This document shows positions 1 through 11,800 of a DNA stretch of 64,000 nt, one piece after another (positions within the stretch are counted from its first letter, which is position 1; each line of letters starts with the position of its first letter). This DNA comes from Thunnus maccoyii (lineage: Eukaryota; Chordata; Actinopteri; Scombriformes; Scombridae), in NCBI RefSeq assembly GCF_910596095.1, contig NC_056536.1, positions 17,965,291 through 18,029,290 on the forward strand, read 5' to 3'. A model generated the notes under the pieces. It was not told the origin of the DNA. It worked only from the letters and a program-made list of their open reading frames with translations, and ran no database searches. A program made the translations under genes and the position numbers.

Positions 1-71
1 CATATATAATTTCGGACACATTTATAAAACTGTTATACATACAGATGTCTGTCGCTATATGATCAGCTTAC

Positions 72-205
72 CTGTCCCTGAACTCTTTGTTGTAAATGTC
101 TCTGAGTTCAAGTCTGTTAGTGATGGAAGTTCGTTCATTTTCCTTCAAAAACTCAAAGAAGTCGAGTCCAATTTGGCAGAGTACAGATAATGGCTTCTTA
201 ATCAT
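72..205 (-). CDS. First coding exon of a MOV10-like paralogue (gene continues left of window)
   Basis: The minus strand reads ATG at 205 and runs 134 nt to a GTAAGC donor after base 72. The 44 complete codons contain the block DFFEFLKEN followed by DIYNKEFR. This matches, with the same length and end phase (2), the first exon at 12681-12548. The flanking intron sequence (1-71) also resembles bases 12475-12547, so the two loci are tandem duplicates. The remaining exons must lie below base 1 and cannot be seen, so whether this copy is intact is unknown. MOV10 proteins are RNA helicases that restrict retroelements and some viruses; this exon covers only the extreme N-terminus. It could also be a stranded duplicate exon. 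Confidence 0.75.
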
Positions 206-462
206 GTTTAAAAATCTGAACGTTCAAAGTTATTCAAACACGACAATGTCCGGGATAATATGGCTATGTCGCTCATCGAAACACAGGTTGTTGCGTCCGC
301 ATATTTGAGGTAATCTCACAAACGGCTCGATTTATATTCCAGGACAGTCCGCGTGGGCGGTGTGTCACGCTGTGTCCGATGATGCGGAGCTGCGCCACTT
401 GAAGCTGTGATGCTCGGTCATCCTCGGAGATTAAAGCAAGTGCACACACACAGACAGCCAGC

Positions 463-481
463 CGGAGAAACGAAACCTAAC
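463..481. promoter_or_regulatory. IRF/ISRE-like element upstream of left MOV10-like copy
   Basis: The 19-bp block cggagaaacgaaacctaac contains GAAACGAAAC, which fits the interferon-regulatory-factor core AANNGAAA. It lies about 260 bp upstream of the ATG at 205. An identical 19-bp block stands upstream of the neighbouring paralogue at 13384-13402. A second half-site (gcgaaacc) follows near 499. MOV10 is a known interferon-stimulated gene in vertebrates; the regulatory role here is inferred from motif and position only. Confidence 0.45.
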
Positions 482-1094
482 GCGTTGAAAGCCAAGTAAG
501 CGAAACCGAGGACAAATATGGACCAAATAATTTATCTGTCCGAGCAGCTCTGTGTAACCTTCGTGCTCATATAATTTCTGATGTAGAGATTATTGTAAAT
601 TTGCCGTTAAAGCGCGCTCCATCCTTCTGTCCATACATTGTGGTCTGTATCTGCTAAATAGTATAAATATTTTTTTCAAACGTACAATGTGACAATATAT
701 TAATATATTACCTGTTTGGAAATAGGTTTTCCTTTCTTTTTCTTTCTTTCTTTCTTTTTTTTTTTTTTTACACAAACCCATACAATGTGAGCTCTGCAGA
801 TGAACCTTGTGATTTAGAGGAATAAACTATTGTGATTTGAAGAATCAAAACGTGCCTGCTCTAAACTTCCCTAAACGCCTCAACACTACAGACTATCTAG
901 AATTTGCTCCCTAAACGCCTCACACGCAGAATATTTCGAGACTACAGTTTTGAGTTGAACTGAAGTTGATCAGATGAACTGTAGTGCCCGTTCAAAACAT
1001 GTCTGAGACATCCTGCACTATGTTTTGAAAATGCATACGAAGTTTCCGCGCGTGAGGAATGGGAATAGAGCTTAACTCTGTAAACTTTTTCAAT

Positions 1095-1460
1095 TCACCC
1101 TACATGGGTAATTTTTATCACCACGGATGTAATTCCACCTCCGACCACAATGTGGGTTGCAATGGCGCTGTCCATATTTCCGCTCGTTGAATACACGTGC
1201 AGAAGAAGCACAAGCAACATTGTTTGAGGTGTTTTTTGTATATATTTCTGAACGTGCCTGAGACATTCAGCACTGAGCCTTGAACATGCCAAGTTTCGTT
1301 CACAGCACACAGTTCTGAAATTCATTAATACTATGGATGTAATCCCGCCTCCGACCACAGTGTGGGTTGCAATGGCAGATGGTGCTGTCCTAGTTTCTGC
1401 TGTTGACTCCACGTGCAGAAGAAGAAGCAAATCACAGGTGTTAATGAGGTATTTTTATAT
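1095..1460. repeat. Diverged tandem repeat, about 211-bp period
   Basis: Bases from about 1120 and from about 1332 are two copies of one unit: each has a block ggatgtaat, then cctccgaccaca, gtgggttgcaatgg and acgtgcagaagaag in the same order and spacing. A weaker third copy of the unit's second half (gagacat, gcac, gaagtttc) lies just upstream near 1000-1050. ORFs on both strands are by-products of the repeat and resemble no known protein. Confidence 0.6.
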
Positions 1461-1911
1461 GTTTCCCGAGAAATGCTCATCCAAACAACTTCACACATTG
1501 ACATTGCACTTTCTTGATTCTGCAACAATCCACCTGCCAGGTATGAAGTAGATCTGATGAACAGTTCTCGAGATATGTGAAGGACAAACATGTATACATA
1601 CATACAGACATACATACATACAGACAGACAGACAGACAGAGATTCCTTGCTTTATATAGAGAGATAAGTCATGTCAACAAGTTTGCAAATTAGTTCCATA
1701 GTTTACATATAATAAGAATTCAATAGTGAAATATGATCTGTACATGAATGGCAGTAGGAGACTCCTGAAAACACACTTCCCTTCTTACAACATATTATAC
1801 AACTAACATTTACTAAAAAAAAAAAATCCCTAATTATTCCCACTCCAGTCAAAAAACATCAAATATTGATTGACATATGACAAGACACAGAGGGGGAGGG
1901 GGGCCTGATAG

Positions 1912-1913
<2 letters not shown>

Positions 1914-2010
<97 letters not shown>

Positions 2011-2018
2011 CACACACC
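1914..2018. repeat. (CA)n microsatellite
   Basis: About 105 bp of CA repeats with occasional CG interruptions. It directly precedes the dispersed module at 2019-2215, the same arrangement as at 61727-61925. Confidence 0.95.
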
Positions 2019-2215
2019 TAGTTGTCCTAGGTCACTTTTGGGGACATTACTTTCATTCATATCCTGGAGATTTACCCTTACCCTAACCTTAACCACTGAC
2101 TGAAAAATCATCTTTTTCCCAATTGGAGACACACCTTTTGTCACCAAATTAGACAAGCCGTCCCCAATTAACTGGCATTAAGTCTGAAATTTGTCCCCAA
2201 AAGTAGCCTATGACA
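2019..2215. repeat. Dispersed CA-linked repeat module, copy 1
   Basis: This block carries the ordered segments ggggacattac, ttaccctaaccttaacc, tttttcccaattgg, gacaagcc and tttgtcccca. The same segments occur in the same order at 61743-61925, and both copies follow a CA tract on their left. No coding capacity is seen. I recall similar CA-associated sequence as frequent in fish genomes, but I cannot name the family. Confidence 0.7.
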
Positions 2216-2241
2216 GAACACACAAACGTACAGGGGGAGAC

Positions 2242-2780
2242 AATAATAGTAATAATAATAATAAACTATATTTATATAGCACCTTTAAAAAACACAGTTA
2301 CAAAGTGCTTTACAATAAAAACAAAACACATTTAAAACAGAGAGATTAAAACAAACTAAAAGCCATAAAAAATAAACACATTATAAAAAAAACCCCAACA
2401 ATAAACATGAAGTGAAACAAATAAAATCAAGTAAAAGAAGCAGGCAGCTCAGGTAAAAATCAGGAAACGCTTTCCAATAAAAGTATGTTTTAAACGGACA
2501 ACGACACTGACTCAGACAGCCTTATTTCCTCAGGCAGGTCGCTCCAGAGTTTCAGGGCCCTGATGGCAAAGGCTCTGTCCCCTTTAGTTTTCAGCCTAGA
2601 ATCTGGAAGAGACAGAAGACCTCTGCCCAAGGATCCAACTACACAAAGGTTCACAAGGGATTAAAAGGTATAATCTGGGGCCAGGTCAAGAACCTTAAAG
2701 GTAATCAATAAGATCTTAAAATCAATCCTAAAACAAACAGGGAGCCAATGTAAAGAGGCTAAAACAGGTGTGACCGTTAA
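2242..2780 (-). mobile_element. L2-like LINE, 3' end (left half, split by insertion)
   Basis: Read on the minus strand this matches the end of the LINE at 59650-60210: gtcacacctgttttagcctc, then the stretch around aaaactaaaggggacagagc, then an acatacttttattgga block, and finally a TATTTATATAGC-like end with an ATT-rich tail at 2242-2262. The upstream part continues at about 4980-4747, so the element was split by the unit at 2781-4746. It is a 5'-truncated dead copy without an intact reading frame. Confidence 0.8.
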
Positions 2781-2913
2781 CTGGTTCTGATGAACTCCAA
2801 AATCTAACGCAAGTGTCTATTTGGCCACTGCTTGGGGCCGTGATCCAGTGCAGTACTGTTCCTATTGGTTTGGTGCTATTTAACCGTTCGTAAGTACAGC
2901 CATGCAGCTCGAG

Positions 2914-3414
2914 CATGGATGTATAATAAGAGCTGGATAGGGCTCCACTACTCAGCCTTGCAGCCAATTTTTCCCAGTGGTCACTTGCAGTATTGCAGCG
3001 GAAAATCCCCCTGCAGCCCAAAAAGCATTTTCTCCATAGACCACCGTTGTAAAAGAGATGTCTGTAAAACTGTTTACAGGACACCTCAAACTGTAAACAA
3101 CATCAATTATGTCTCTTTCTATTATGAACGTTTGGTCCATGGAGATTTTATATTTGTAAAACTTTCCTCAAGCCGAGAAAAGTGATTTAAAAATCCATGA
3201 CGTCATCACAATGTAAAGTCTATGGTCCGAGCAGGAACTCGCAGGCAGGGTCAGTGGAGGAAACACTACTGTGCATATTCGGTGGGCCGCACAACGTGGA
3301 AGCAAACCTGGAAGCCAGAAGCTTTTTTTGATGTATGTGCCAGCTGAGCAATTTTTATAGGAATGAATGGGCGCCATTTTTAGTCCGGTATCCAGCTCTT
3401 ATAATACATCCATG
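2914..3414. mobile_element. 501-bp non-autonomous TIR transposon with 8-bp target duplication
   Basis: The ends form a 26-bp terminal inverted repeat with one mismatch: left begins CATGGATGTATAATAAGAGC, right is the reverse complement of CATGGATGTATTATAAGAGC. It is flanked by AGCTCGAG (2906-2913) and AGCTCAAG (3415-3422). The related element at 8457-9490 shows the uninterrupted site with a single agctcgag followed by ttactaag, which confirms the insertion. An 8-bp duplication is typical of hAT-superfamily insertions. The interior has no transposase. Confidence 0.85.
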
Positions 3415-3547
3415 AGCTCAAGTTATTAAGACTGCTACGCCACCTCCTGCCTTTCAGCTAGGTTGTCAGGTTTTGTCAAGGATTTACGCAAATGTAGTAG
3501 CGCACTGGGGGTGAGCGAGAATGACTACCATCTTCCAGTGTCTCTAA

Positions 3548-3588
3548 TCACTGATAATAACAATAACTTGGTAAATTATTATCAGTGA
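3548..3588. repeat. Perfect 13-bp hairpin
   Basis: TCACTGATAATAA (3548-3560) is followed after 15 bases by its exact reverse complement (3576-3588). It lies in the segment of copy A that is missing from copy B and may mark another small insertion. Confidence 0.8.
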
Positions 3589-4746
3589 AATCAGTATGTG
3601 TTGAAGAGGTCTCTCCTCCTAGAAGTCTGTTCTGACAGAGAGCCCCTGTACCGTGGGCAGGTACGCCCCTTGTTCTAGGCTTTACCCTGATACGGTGGCT
3701 CCTGTCCTAACCCTTCTTAACACTGGGTCCTCTCTTGAGATCCAAATTGGCACTATTAACACATTAGAGAATAGTCAGTATGCAAGGGGCCTTACCGAAA
3801 TGTAGTTGAAGAAGCCTTGGATGAGAAAAGTTTAGAAATTCAAAAGATGAGAAGTTTCTGTCTTTCAGAAGATCAAGATGATCCACTTGGATTTATTCAG
3901 TACAAAAGCAAAGTACAAAATACAAAAAAACAGCAAGCAAAAATATAAAAAAATCCACCAAAGAGCTCCACTGGAAACTCAAAACCTGTCTACCACCTTT
4001 TTTTCAAGGGATACAGGTCTTTAATACACGGGACAAAGGAGAGGTCTTACTATGATTGTCCTATCAGCTATCTGCACATATCATGCATATATTGTTTAAA
4101 AGCATTTCATTGGTTATGTGGCACATGCATACATTTTCATATTCAAAGATATATGTAAGGATGATATCATAAGAAGCTAATGTTGAAAAGGGTTAAAAGG
4201 CCATCTTTACAATAGTGGCTGTTCACGCAAAGAGCATATGACCTAATATGAGAAAAAAAAAATCAAAAAGCCACCTTGACAATAGTGGCTGTTCACATGA
4301 AGATGATACAACATATTTAAAGCAAAAATCGCCTTCTTGTTCAGTTAATTGACACAGACATATATTATCCCCCGGAAAGCCCTGAACCCATCTTTAGCAG
4401 AGACTCTCATTGATGAAGGTTGAACATGGTTCAGGATAGCACCATGATGAATTATCAGTGTCAGAAAAATACATTAACATACAAAAGATGTTTCACAGTA
4501 GTCCTTTAACTGCTTAGTCCAGAGAGCCTTAATATATTATAGTGTGGAGCGGTCTATGTAAGAAGAGAGTCAGAGAGTGGTCGGTCACTAGACAATAGAT
4601 CCATACATTGGCTGCAATTAACAGAGGCAGATGCAGCCCCTCACAGACAGTATGCTAATATCCTGTTGTCTGAAGTGGGGTTTCCACAGGAATAACATCT
4701 TGTCCTGGGCAAAATGCACACACAGGCTCCTGCAACTCTCACCTTA

Positions 4747-4980
4747 CATCGTGCCTCTTAATTCATGTTAAAAGTCTGGCAGCTGAGTTCTGTACAGTCT
4801 GTAGTCGTTTCAAAGTTTTTTTATTAAGACAAGCGAAAAGGCTGTTGCAATAATCAAGGCACAAGGAGACAAAAGCATGTACAACAGTTTCTGCATGACA
4901 AGGTCAAGTGCAGGGAAAACAGGGCACAAAAATGTTTTGAAATGAGATGCCTGTTCTTGTGAATGTTGACTCCTGAGAGA
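4747..4980 (-). mobile_element. L2-like LINE fragment (right half of split copy)
   Basis: On the minus strand it reads gattattgcaacagcctttt, then gactgta and ctcagctgccag, matching the C-terminal reverse-transcriptase region of the LINE at 59560-59660. It is continuous with 2780-2242 once the element at 2781-4746 is removed. It begins within about 35 bp of the stop codon of the YqaJ-containing reading frame. Confidence 0.75.
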
Positions 4981-5012
4981 GAACAGACAGTTCAGTAGGT
5001 GACAACAAATAT

Positions 5013-5800
5013 TCACTCTCTACAAAGCTGCAAATATCTGGCGGAAAGCAGCAGGCTGCCTTCCTCAAACTCATCTGACACATAAGGGAGCATATGCTCA
5101 AAATAAAAGATTCTAAGTCTAGCTACAGTGTCGGCACAGAATTGCTTATCGTATGGTACTGGTAGCAAAACTTGCTGTGATGGAGTCCAGATGAGCAGCT
5201 GACAGGACCTCAGGCCTGTGCAGAACATGCCAAGCTGCACTTGCATGTAGAAGCCCCGCTTACCATTTTTCTGCAACTGATACTTCCCCTCCACCATCTT
5301 CACATCGTACCTCTGGCTTCTGATCAGGTCCTCCAGAGACTCATTACCAGTAAGGAAAGGACATTTGATCTCCAGCAGTTCCTCTGAGTTCAAAACTCCA
5401 TCAGGGCTTGCTGACAGCCAGGGCTCCCCTGCACACACGACTGTGCCTCTGCGGGTAACAACATACCCGCAATTCTGTAGCCACTGAAAGGCCAATGCCT
5501 CGCTTTCTATACCATGGTGAGTTGCCGCATTCCCATGGAAACTGGGGTAGAGATGCTGTCTGATGTAGTTTTGAGGGTTGCCTCTGGTGGGGACCCTCTT
5601 TGCTGTGCTCGCAGTGAGCCTTAACTTACGAGCATCATACCACAGGTGAGAGGCTCTCTGCTCAACGGTTCTGTGGTCCAATGTTTCACGTTTGTTGGGA
5701 GCAATGTCCACAAAAGTGTCGTAAAACAACATACACCTCAGGCAAATGTTGATGCCATCGTGGTGAGCATGTGGTGGGGATCTTAAAAAAAAGGTGGTGG
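5013..5800 (-). CDS. YqaJ viral-recombinase-like nuclease domain (3' part of the chimeric exon)
   Basis: This is listed separately because it could also be an independent unit. The domain runs from about 5780 (APNKRETLDHRTVEQRASHLW) to the stop at 5013. It shows LWYDARKLRLTAS near its start, the order G-x-E-x-E, S-P-D-G, E-I-K-C and a QVQ-L-G-M helix typical of the lambda-exonuclease fold. Such domains occur in many repeat-associated teleost proteins (established knowledge of the family, not searched here). There is no intron and no frameshift in about 790 bp, unlike the decayed repeats around it, which argues for recent arrival or selection. The start on the left of the domain is not an ATG of its own that I can favour over read-through from MOV10. 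Confidence 0.8.
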
Positions 5801-8800
5801 TCATACATTGAGCCTCAATAAAGCGCACGATGTGGAATGGAGTGGAGTGCAGGTCTGGTTGAAACTCAAAGGCCAGTATGGCTGGATAGAAACCAACCAA
5901 ACTGCAGTGGAATCGAACCTGGATTTCATAGCCATCACCTGAGAACAGAACATAACAATGTTTTGTATATTCATAGTGCTTTATTATTATGTCTCAGTGG
6001 AGCAAGATATCACATCAGGCATTCAAATAATAGAAAACCGAATTTGATTTTTGCATCACCTGGGTTTAGAGTGAGAGGGTTTGTCTTGGTCACCTTGCGC
6101 TCATCATTTAGAGTGAAGAATCTGAGCCAGCGCAGCGGGGTGTAGTAGGTGAAATACACAGGTTTTCTTCCCATGTTTTCCACAGTCAGATTTACCACGT
6201 ACTGTTAAAAAAGTAATCAAAAACAGATCAATGCAGTGGAGCTTCACATTTATACCACAACCATAAATACGTCCATAAATTACACCAATACCTCAGATGC
6301 ACTTTCCACTCGCAGGTAAAGTGTCCCATCTTTAAACACATGGTCAGACGTGATCCTGATACCACGTTTGTCAGAGATGAGTTGATCCCTGTGAGTGCTG
6401 TGTTACAGACATTAAATCACAGATTCAAGTGTATCCTTTCAATTATATTCTTGTTTTATAGGTGCAGAGAAATACAGCCAACAGAGTGAATGCAAGGCCA
6501 GTTACACAGGTTAATGAAAAGTAAATGTTTGATAAGAAGCTGTATAATTCACAACATTGAGGACTGCTGCTATTAACCTGTTAGCCATGCTTCTGCAGTT
6601 TATGCTTACAATCCTACCAATGCTTCCCTCTGTCCCGTCTGCTTTTTGCCACATCACATGAGTAAATTAACCCTGTTGTTGTGTGCCTTGCTCCAAAGAG
6701 GAACTTTGTTTTTCAATGTGACTTTTTACATTACTTATTATCTATAAAGTAAAAACATATTCCAGTTGCCTAGAAAAACTATTAGTTTTTTTTTTAATTT
6801 GAGGGGCGGATTGCATTGCAATAGGAAATAACAGAACTTCATATTTGTCAAAAATGTTAAAAAAAACAACAAAACAGAACAAACTGCTCTTGCAGCACTC
6901 AAAACAAACACTCTGACAAAAAATGACACTCATTATTTGATCCTCTTACCTGTCTGTCCTGAGCCTGTTCATCAATTGACTGGCCAGTTCCCTCCTGGCT
7001 CGAACCCCCGACACTGCTTCTTCTGGCTGGAGAATAGCCACTCCATTACAGTTCTGCTCTGGCTGATGGTCCCACTGGTCCAGATACAGAGATGTGATCT
7101 GTGCAGAAGATCACTTCAAGTCAGTCTTGTCTTGGGATGGAAAATACATCTATCAAGTTACTGATTGTCCTGTAGACATAATGGTAGCCTCACCTGTTTT
7201 TAAAGGTACCTAATCTGCACCCATCTATCTGTCTGATGTATGCATATACAGTAAATGTAACAGCTAGGTTTGTCTTAAGACATTAAAAAGGGTTTTTTCT
7301 CAGAGCGGAGGTTTTGTGTGTGAGAAAATGAAACCACCTACTCCTTACAAAAACAGTGACTCTGCAAGTCAGTGAGGCTTGATGAAAACTTTGCTTTCAA
7401 AATGAGACATTGCTGTTGTTGACTGAAAACATTCAATTTTTGAAAATGCTTAATTTTTTAGCAACGTCAGAAAGCTTGAAAAAAAAAAACAGAACATTCT
7501 TCAATATAATGCTTCAAAGAGATAATAAAAAGGGAAGAAGGGTTTTTTGTGGTTCATACAGCATTTGTTCTTCCAAGTGACCAAAAAAAAAAGACAAAGG
7601 CAAAACTAGGTGTCATTTTAGTGCCTATTGCAGTACCAGAGGTCTGGAGGTATGGTATGTTGTTAAAAAAGAAGTAATTTCTCTGAAGAACAAAGGAGGC
7701 CAAATTAACTAGGAAAGTGGTAGAGGGTGTTCCCACTGGTCTGGTGGTGAAAATGTTCCAGTGTGTCAAGGCCTTGCCCTTTTATTATCTCTTAGAAGTG
7801 TAATATTGATGTGTTGTTGTTGTTTCTAGACGGTAACTTTGCAGGTCTGAGCTTCACTTAACTAGCGAAAGAAATTAATTTTCATGATATACATGTACCA
7901 AGAAAAGATGATGTCCTCTCTTCCTCTCTTTACACCAAACCTACAGATCGGAATACACTTCCTAATGCTGAAAGCTTTCATCCCATTCCTCTTAAGAAAA
8001 GTCTACCTGTAAATTAAATCACTAGACTGAAAAGAACATGCGATGTTCCAGAACAGTATGATAAAAGTAAAGAAGAGATGTTATCCAAATTTAGAGACAG
8101 AAATTACCAAGAATATTGGCTTGTATGTGCAAAAAACATGGATTCAAAGAGCAGAGAGGCTTATCTGCAAGCTAAAAAATCCTCCAAATCTAAGCCACAC
8201 CTTATTTCCTGCCCTACATTCACCCCTAAAACTCAGATCATCAAGGACATAATTTTAAAACATTGGCATATTTTTCAAAACCCATCCTTGCAAGAAACGT
8301 TTAAAGATCTACCCATGGTAACATTTTGAGAGGAAGAAACTTAAGGGACAGGGTTGTTTGAACATGTCAGCAAGTCCCAAACAGTAAGCTCACAACTAAA
8401 CCTCTTCAAGGCAACTTTAAGTGTGGAGCCTGCATAAATTGCAAATATACTATTGGCTGGTTCTGATGGAGTCCAAAATCTAACACAAGTGTCAATATGG
8501 GCGCTACTCAGGAGCATAGGCCATAGTCCAGTGAAGTACCGTTCCTATTGGTTTGGTGCGATTTAATTGTCACAAGTACTGCTGTGCAGCTCGAGTTACT
8601 AAGACTTAAAGAGGTCTCTTCTCCTAGAAGTCTGTTAGCATCTGACAGAGAGCCCCTGCACTGTGGGCAGATACGCCCCTCGTTCTAGGCTTTACCCCGA
8701 TACGGTGGCTCCTGTCCTAACTCTTCTTAATGCTGGTTCCTCTCTTGAGAGAAAATTAGCACTATTAACACATTAGAGAATACTTAGTATGCAAGGGACC

Positions 8801-11800
8801 TTACCGAAATGTAGTTGAAGAAGGCTGGGATGAGTTAAGTTTAGAAGTTCGAAAGATGAGACGTTTCTGTTTTTCAGGGGATCAAAATGATCTGCTTTAA
8901 CTTATTCAGCACAAAAGCAAAGTTCAAAGTGCAAAAGACACCAAGCAAAAATAACAGAAAATCCACCAAAGAGCTCCGCTGGAAACTCAAAACCTGTCTC
9001 CTAACTCCTCTCCCCAAAGGATGCACATCATTTAATACTCAGGTTAAAGGGGAGGTCTTACTATGATTGTCCTATCAGCTATCTGCACATATCATGCATA
9101 TATATAAAAGCATTTCATTGGCTATGTGGCACATGCATACATTATAATATTCAAAGATATACATAAGGATGATTTCATAAGAAGTTAATGTGGAAAAAAG
9201 ACTTTCAATCAGTTCTGTTAAGCCCAGAGATCATTAAACATGTTAAAGTGTGGAGCTGTCCCTCATTAAGAAGGTCAGAGATCGTTCACCAGATAATAGA
9301 TCCAAGCATTGGCTGTGGTCAACAGAGACAGAAACGGCCCCTCACAGACAGTGTGTTAAATCCTGATTTTATGGTCTGAAGTGGGGTTTCCACAAGAATA
9401 ACACATCCTTGTTCTCAGCCCTGCTCTGACACTCTGCTCTTTTGACCTCTCTGGGCAGAAAGCACACAGTCTCCTGCCACTCTCACCTTAAAATACCAAA
9501 AACCTTAAGTCTTTTAATCACCCTATCAAAGGAAAGACCATTAACATTAAGGACTTTATTACCTGTAAAATAACAAATGCTATCTATATGATACAGTGTC
9601 CATGTGGTAAGATATCTATAGGTGAGACATCCCGTTCCCTTAAAGAGCGTATCACGGTACATAGGAGCTCCATCAAGAGGAATGATGTAACCAGTCCTGT
9701 TGCAAGACATTTCAATGAGAAGCATGTTTCATCTCACGTATTTTTATCGGCATAGAAGTGATAAAGTCCAGCCAAAGAGGTAGTAATGTCAATTTTCTCA
9801 GGAAAAAGAGAGAAGCATTTTTGATTTTATATTGCAAAAGTTTATTTCCAGGGGGCATGAATGATGGGAAGGATTTCTCAATTAAAGGCAAAGTCAGCGA
9901 TTCTAATGTAATACGCTTTTTGTCAAATCCAGCGAATATCTCCTCATGGTCCACTAGCTGTCCCTTCTGTGTGTTCGCCGAAAAAAAATTCGGTGTCCAT
10001 ACACAGCCCTGGCTCTGTAAATGGGCATGTAAACACAACGGCTCGGAGCGAGCCACACATCATTACTTCAGCCAATCAGCAGTAGGGGGTTTTCATGCTC
10101 ATAAACAGGACAGGAGGAAGTAATGGGAGCAGCTGTCTGAGTGAGGACATGACTGTCTCCTGCCTCCAGCACCCATTGAATGGTGAGGGAGAGAGAGGCT
10201 GTGGCTAATTCACATAGGAAATGTTTTCTCATGGAACAGATAGGCTTCTGTTTTTATTAAATGTATCAATCCACACTGAATCTGAGACAGTCTCAGAGAG
10301 ACCCCCTAATTTTTTAACGCGTCGAGTCTGTTTCTGTCACCTTTTAGTGAAGCATAATCTGAGCAGGCGGCTGTTTAGATCACACAAATATCCCGCTGTA
10401 TATGTGCTTTGAACTTATTAATTGTATCAATGAATCAATAAATATAAACACTGTCTATTTCTGCCCGTGGAGCCGACATGCAAACTATTTTGGTGCAATA
10501 AATTTCTACTATCAGTCAGCCTGGTGAGGGCAGTTTGAGTGAGATGTGGGGAGGCCGTGGAGAGTGTAGATGGACTGTTGTGCTCAGAAGATGCAATTTT
10601 TTTTTCCCGCTTGTGATAAAGTGTAAATGGAAGTGACTCTACAGCTGACGCATCGCTCTGGATTCTACCATATTTCTCTTTTGGTCGTTGCCTTGGCAAT
10701 GCGCGTCCATGAACTTGGAGGACGAAGCTTCTAAAGGAGCATGAAGGGAGGGGTGTATTTTTTTGGGTGTTTAGTTCTGATAGATATATCCATGTATTAG
10801 ATAAGTAGGTATGATCATATGTATTTGGCGGCAGGGCCTTGAGGGTAACAATATAATAGTCATATGGACATCATGTTTATCATGTGGAAGGGAGAGCTCT
10901 GTAAAGCTTTGTCTAGGTCTGTTAGAAAGAATCTATAAACAACCAAAGGGCCTCCCAAGGCCGTCAATATATACCGGTGACCTTCCTTTGTTTCTTCAGA
11001 ATTCTCCACGGAGACTCTGCATACTCTCTGTGTCTGTTGCTTGTCTTTGAATTAAAGAGATGCTTGACTTCAACCGACCTCAGTCTATTTGATAATTTTA
11101 TCTATCAAGTTCAAATATCAACTCTACCTTTAATGAGTTTTTCATAATGGTTCTTAAATATCTCTCATTTATTTAATTTTGTAGTGGTTTTTATGATGTG
11201 CCTTGTTGCTCTTCCTACTTTCTATATATAGCACATTATTAAAAGTTTTTTTTTGATTAAAGTTTTTTTTTTAAGTATACCACATCAAATAGGCACATAT
11301 TGAGGTTAAGGCCTCTTCTAAACATCTTACCACAAAGTACCACCCCTGAGTTGCACTTCTCCTTTTTATGAACCAAATATGGTATAATCCATGTCCCTTA
11401 TTGGACACTTCCCTTGCCTCTCTGACAGTCTGAGATAACGATTGGCCACATGACCATATACCCAACCCATATTTTGTATGTGCCGCATTGGCTGAAGTCT
11501 GTGTGGATGTAAATGATTGGTTGTGTTTTAAATTTGTTTTTTTACCTTTTTGAATTTTTTTCTGCTTCATACCTACTTCAAAATATGATGTAAAAGACAA
11601 TGCTGACTTTGACTTTCATTTCAGGGATAAGGGGAAAATTGAGGGGAATATCAATAATGATATTTAGTGGCAGATTCTCTGTTTTTTTTTTACCATTTAC
11701 ATTTATGAAAAAGTGTTAGACTTCGTAGCAAAAGCCTTAAAGCTGTTTAAACCCGTTTTCAGATTTGTGAAACCTTTATTTTGCTTATGAAAACTAAAAA

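Larger units (their letters stand above)
2781..4746. mobile_element. Unidentified repeat element, copy A (contains a nested TIR element)
   Basis: This unit is collinear with 8457-9490. Shared landmarks are ctggttctgatg at the left end, cgttcctattggtttggtg, gaggtctct..cctagaagtctgtt, gatacggtggctcctgtcc, ccttaccgaaatgtagttga, tccaccaaagagctcc, and actctcacctta at the right end. Copy A is about 900 bp longer, mainly from the insertion at 2914-3414 and an extra 170-bp segment at about 3433-3603 that includes a 13-bp hairpin. It sits inside an L2-like LINE. No coding frame or clear terminal repeats were found; it could be a solo LTR or a non-autonomous element. Confidence 0.7.

Noticed and set aside
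1830..2156. 108-codon minus-strand ORF and its plus-strand partner
   Set aside because: Most of the length is translated CA/TG repeat; no protein signature.
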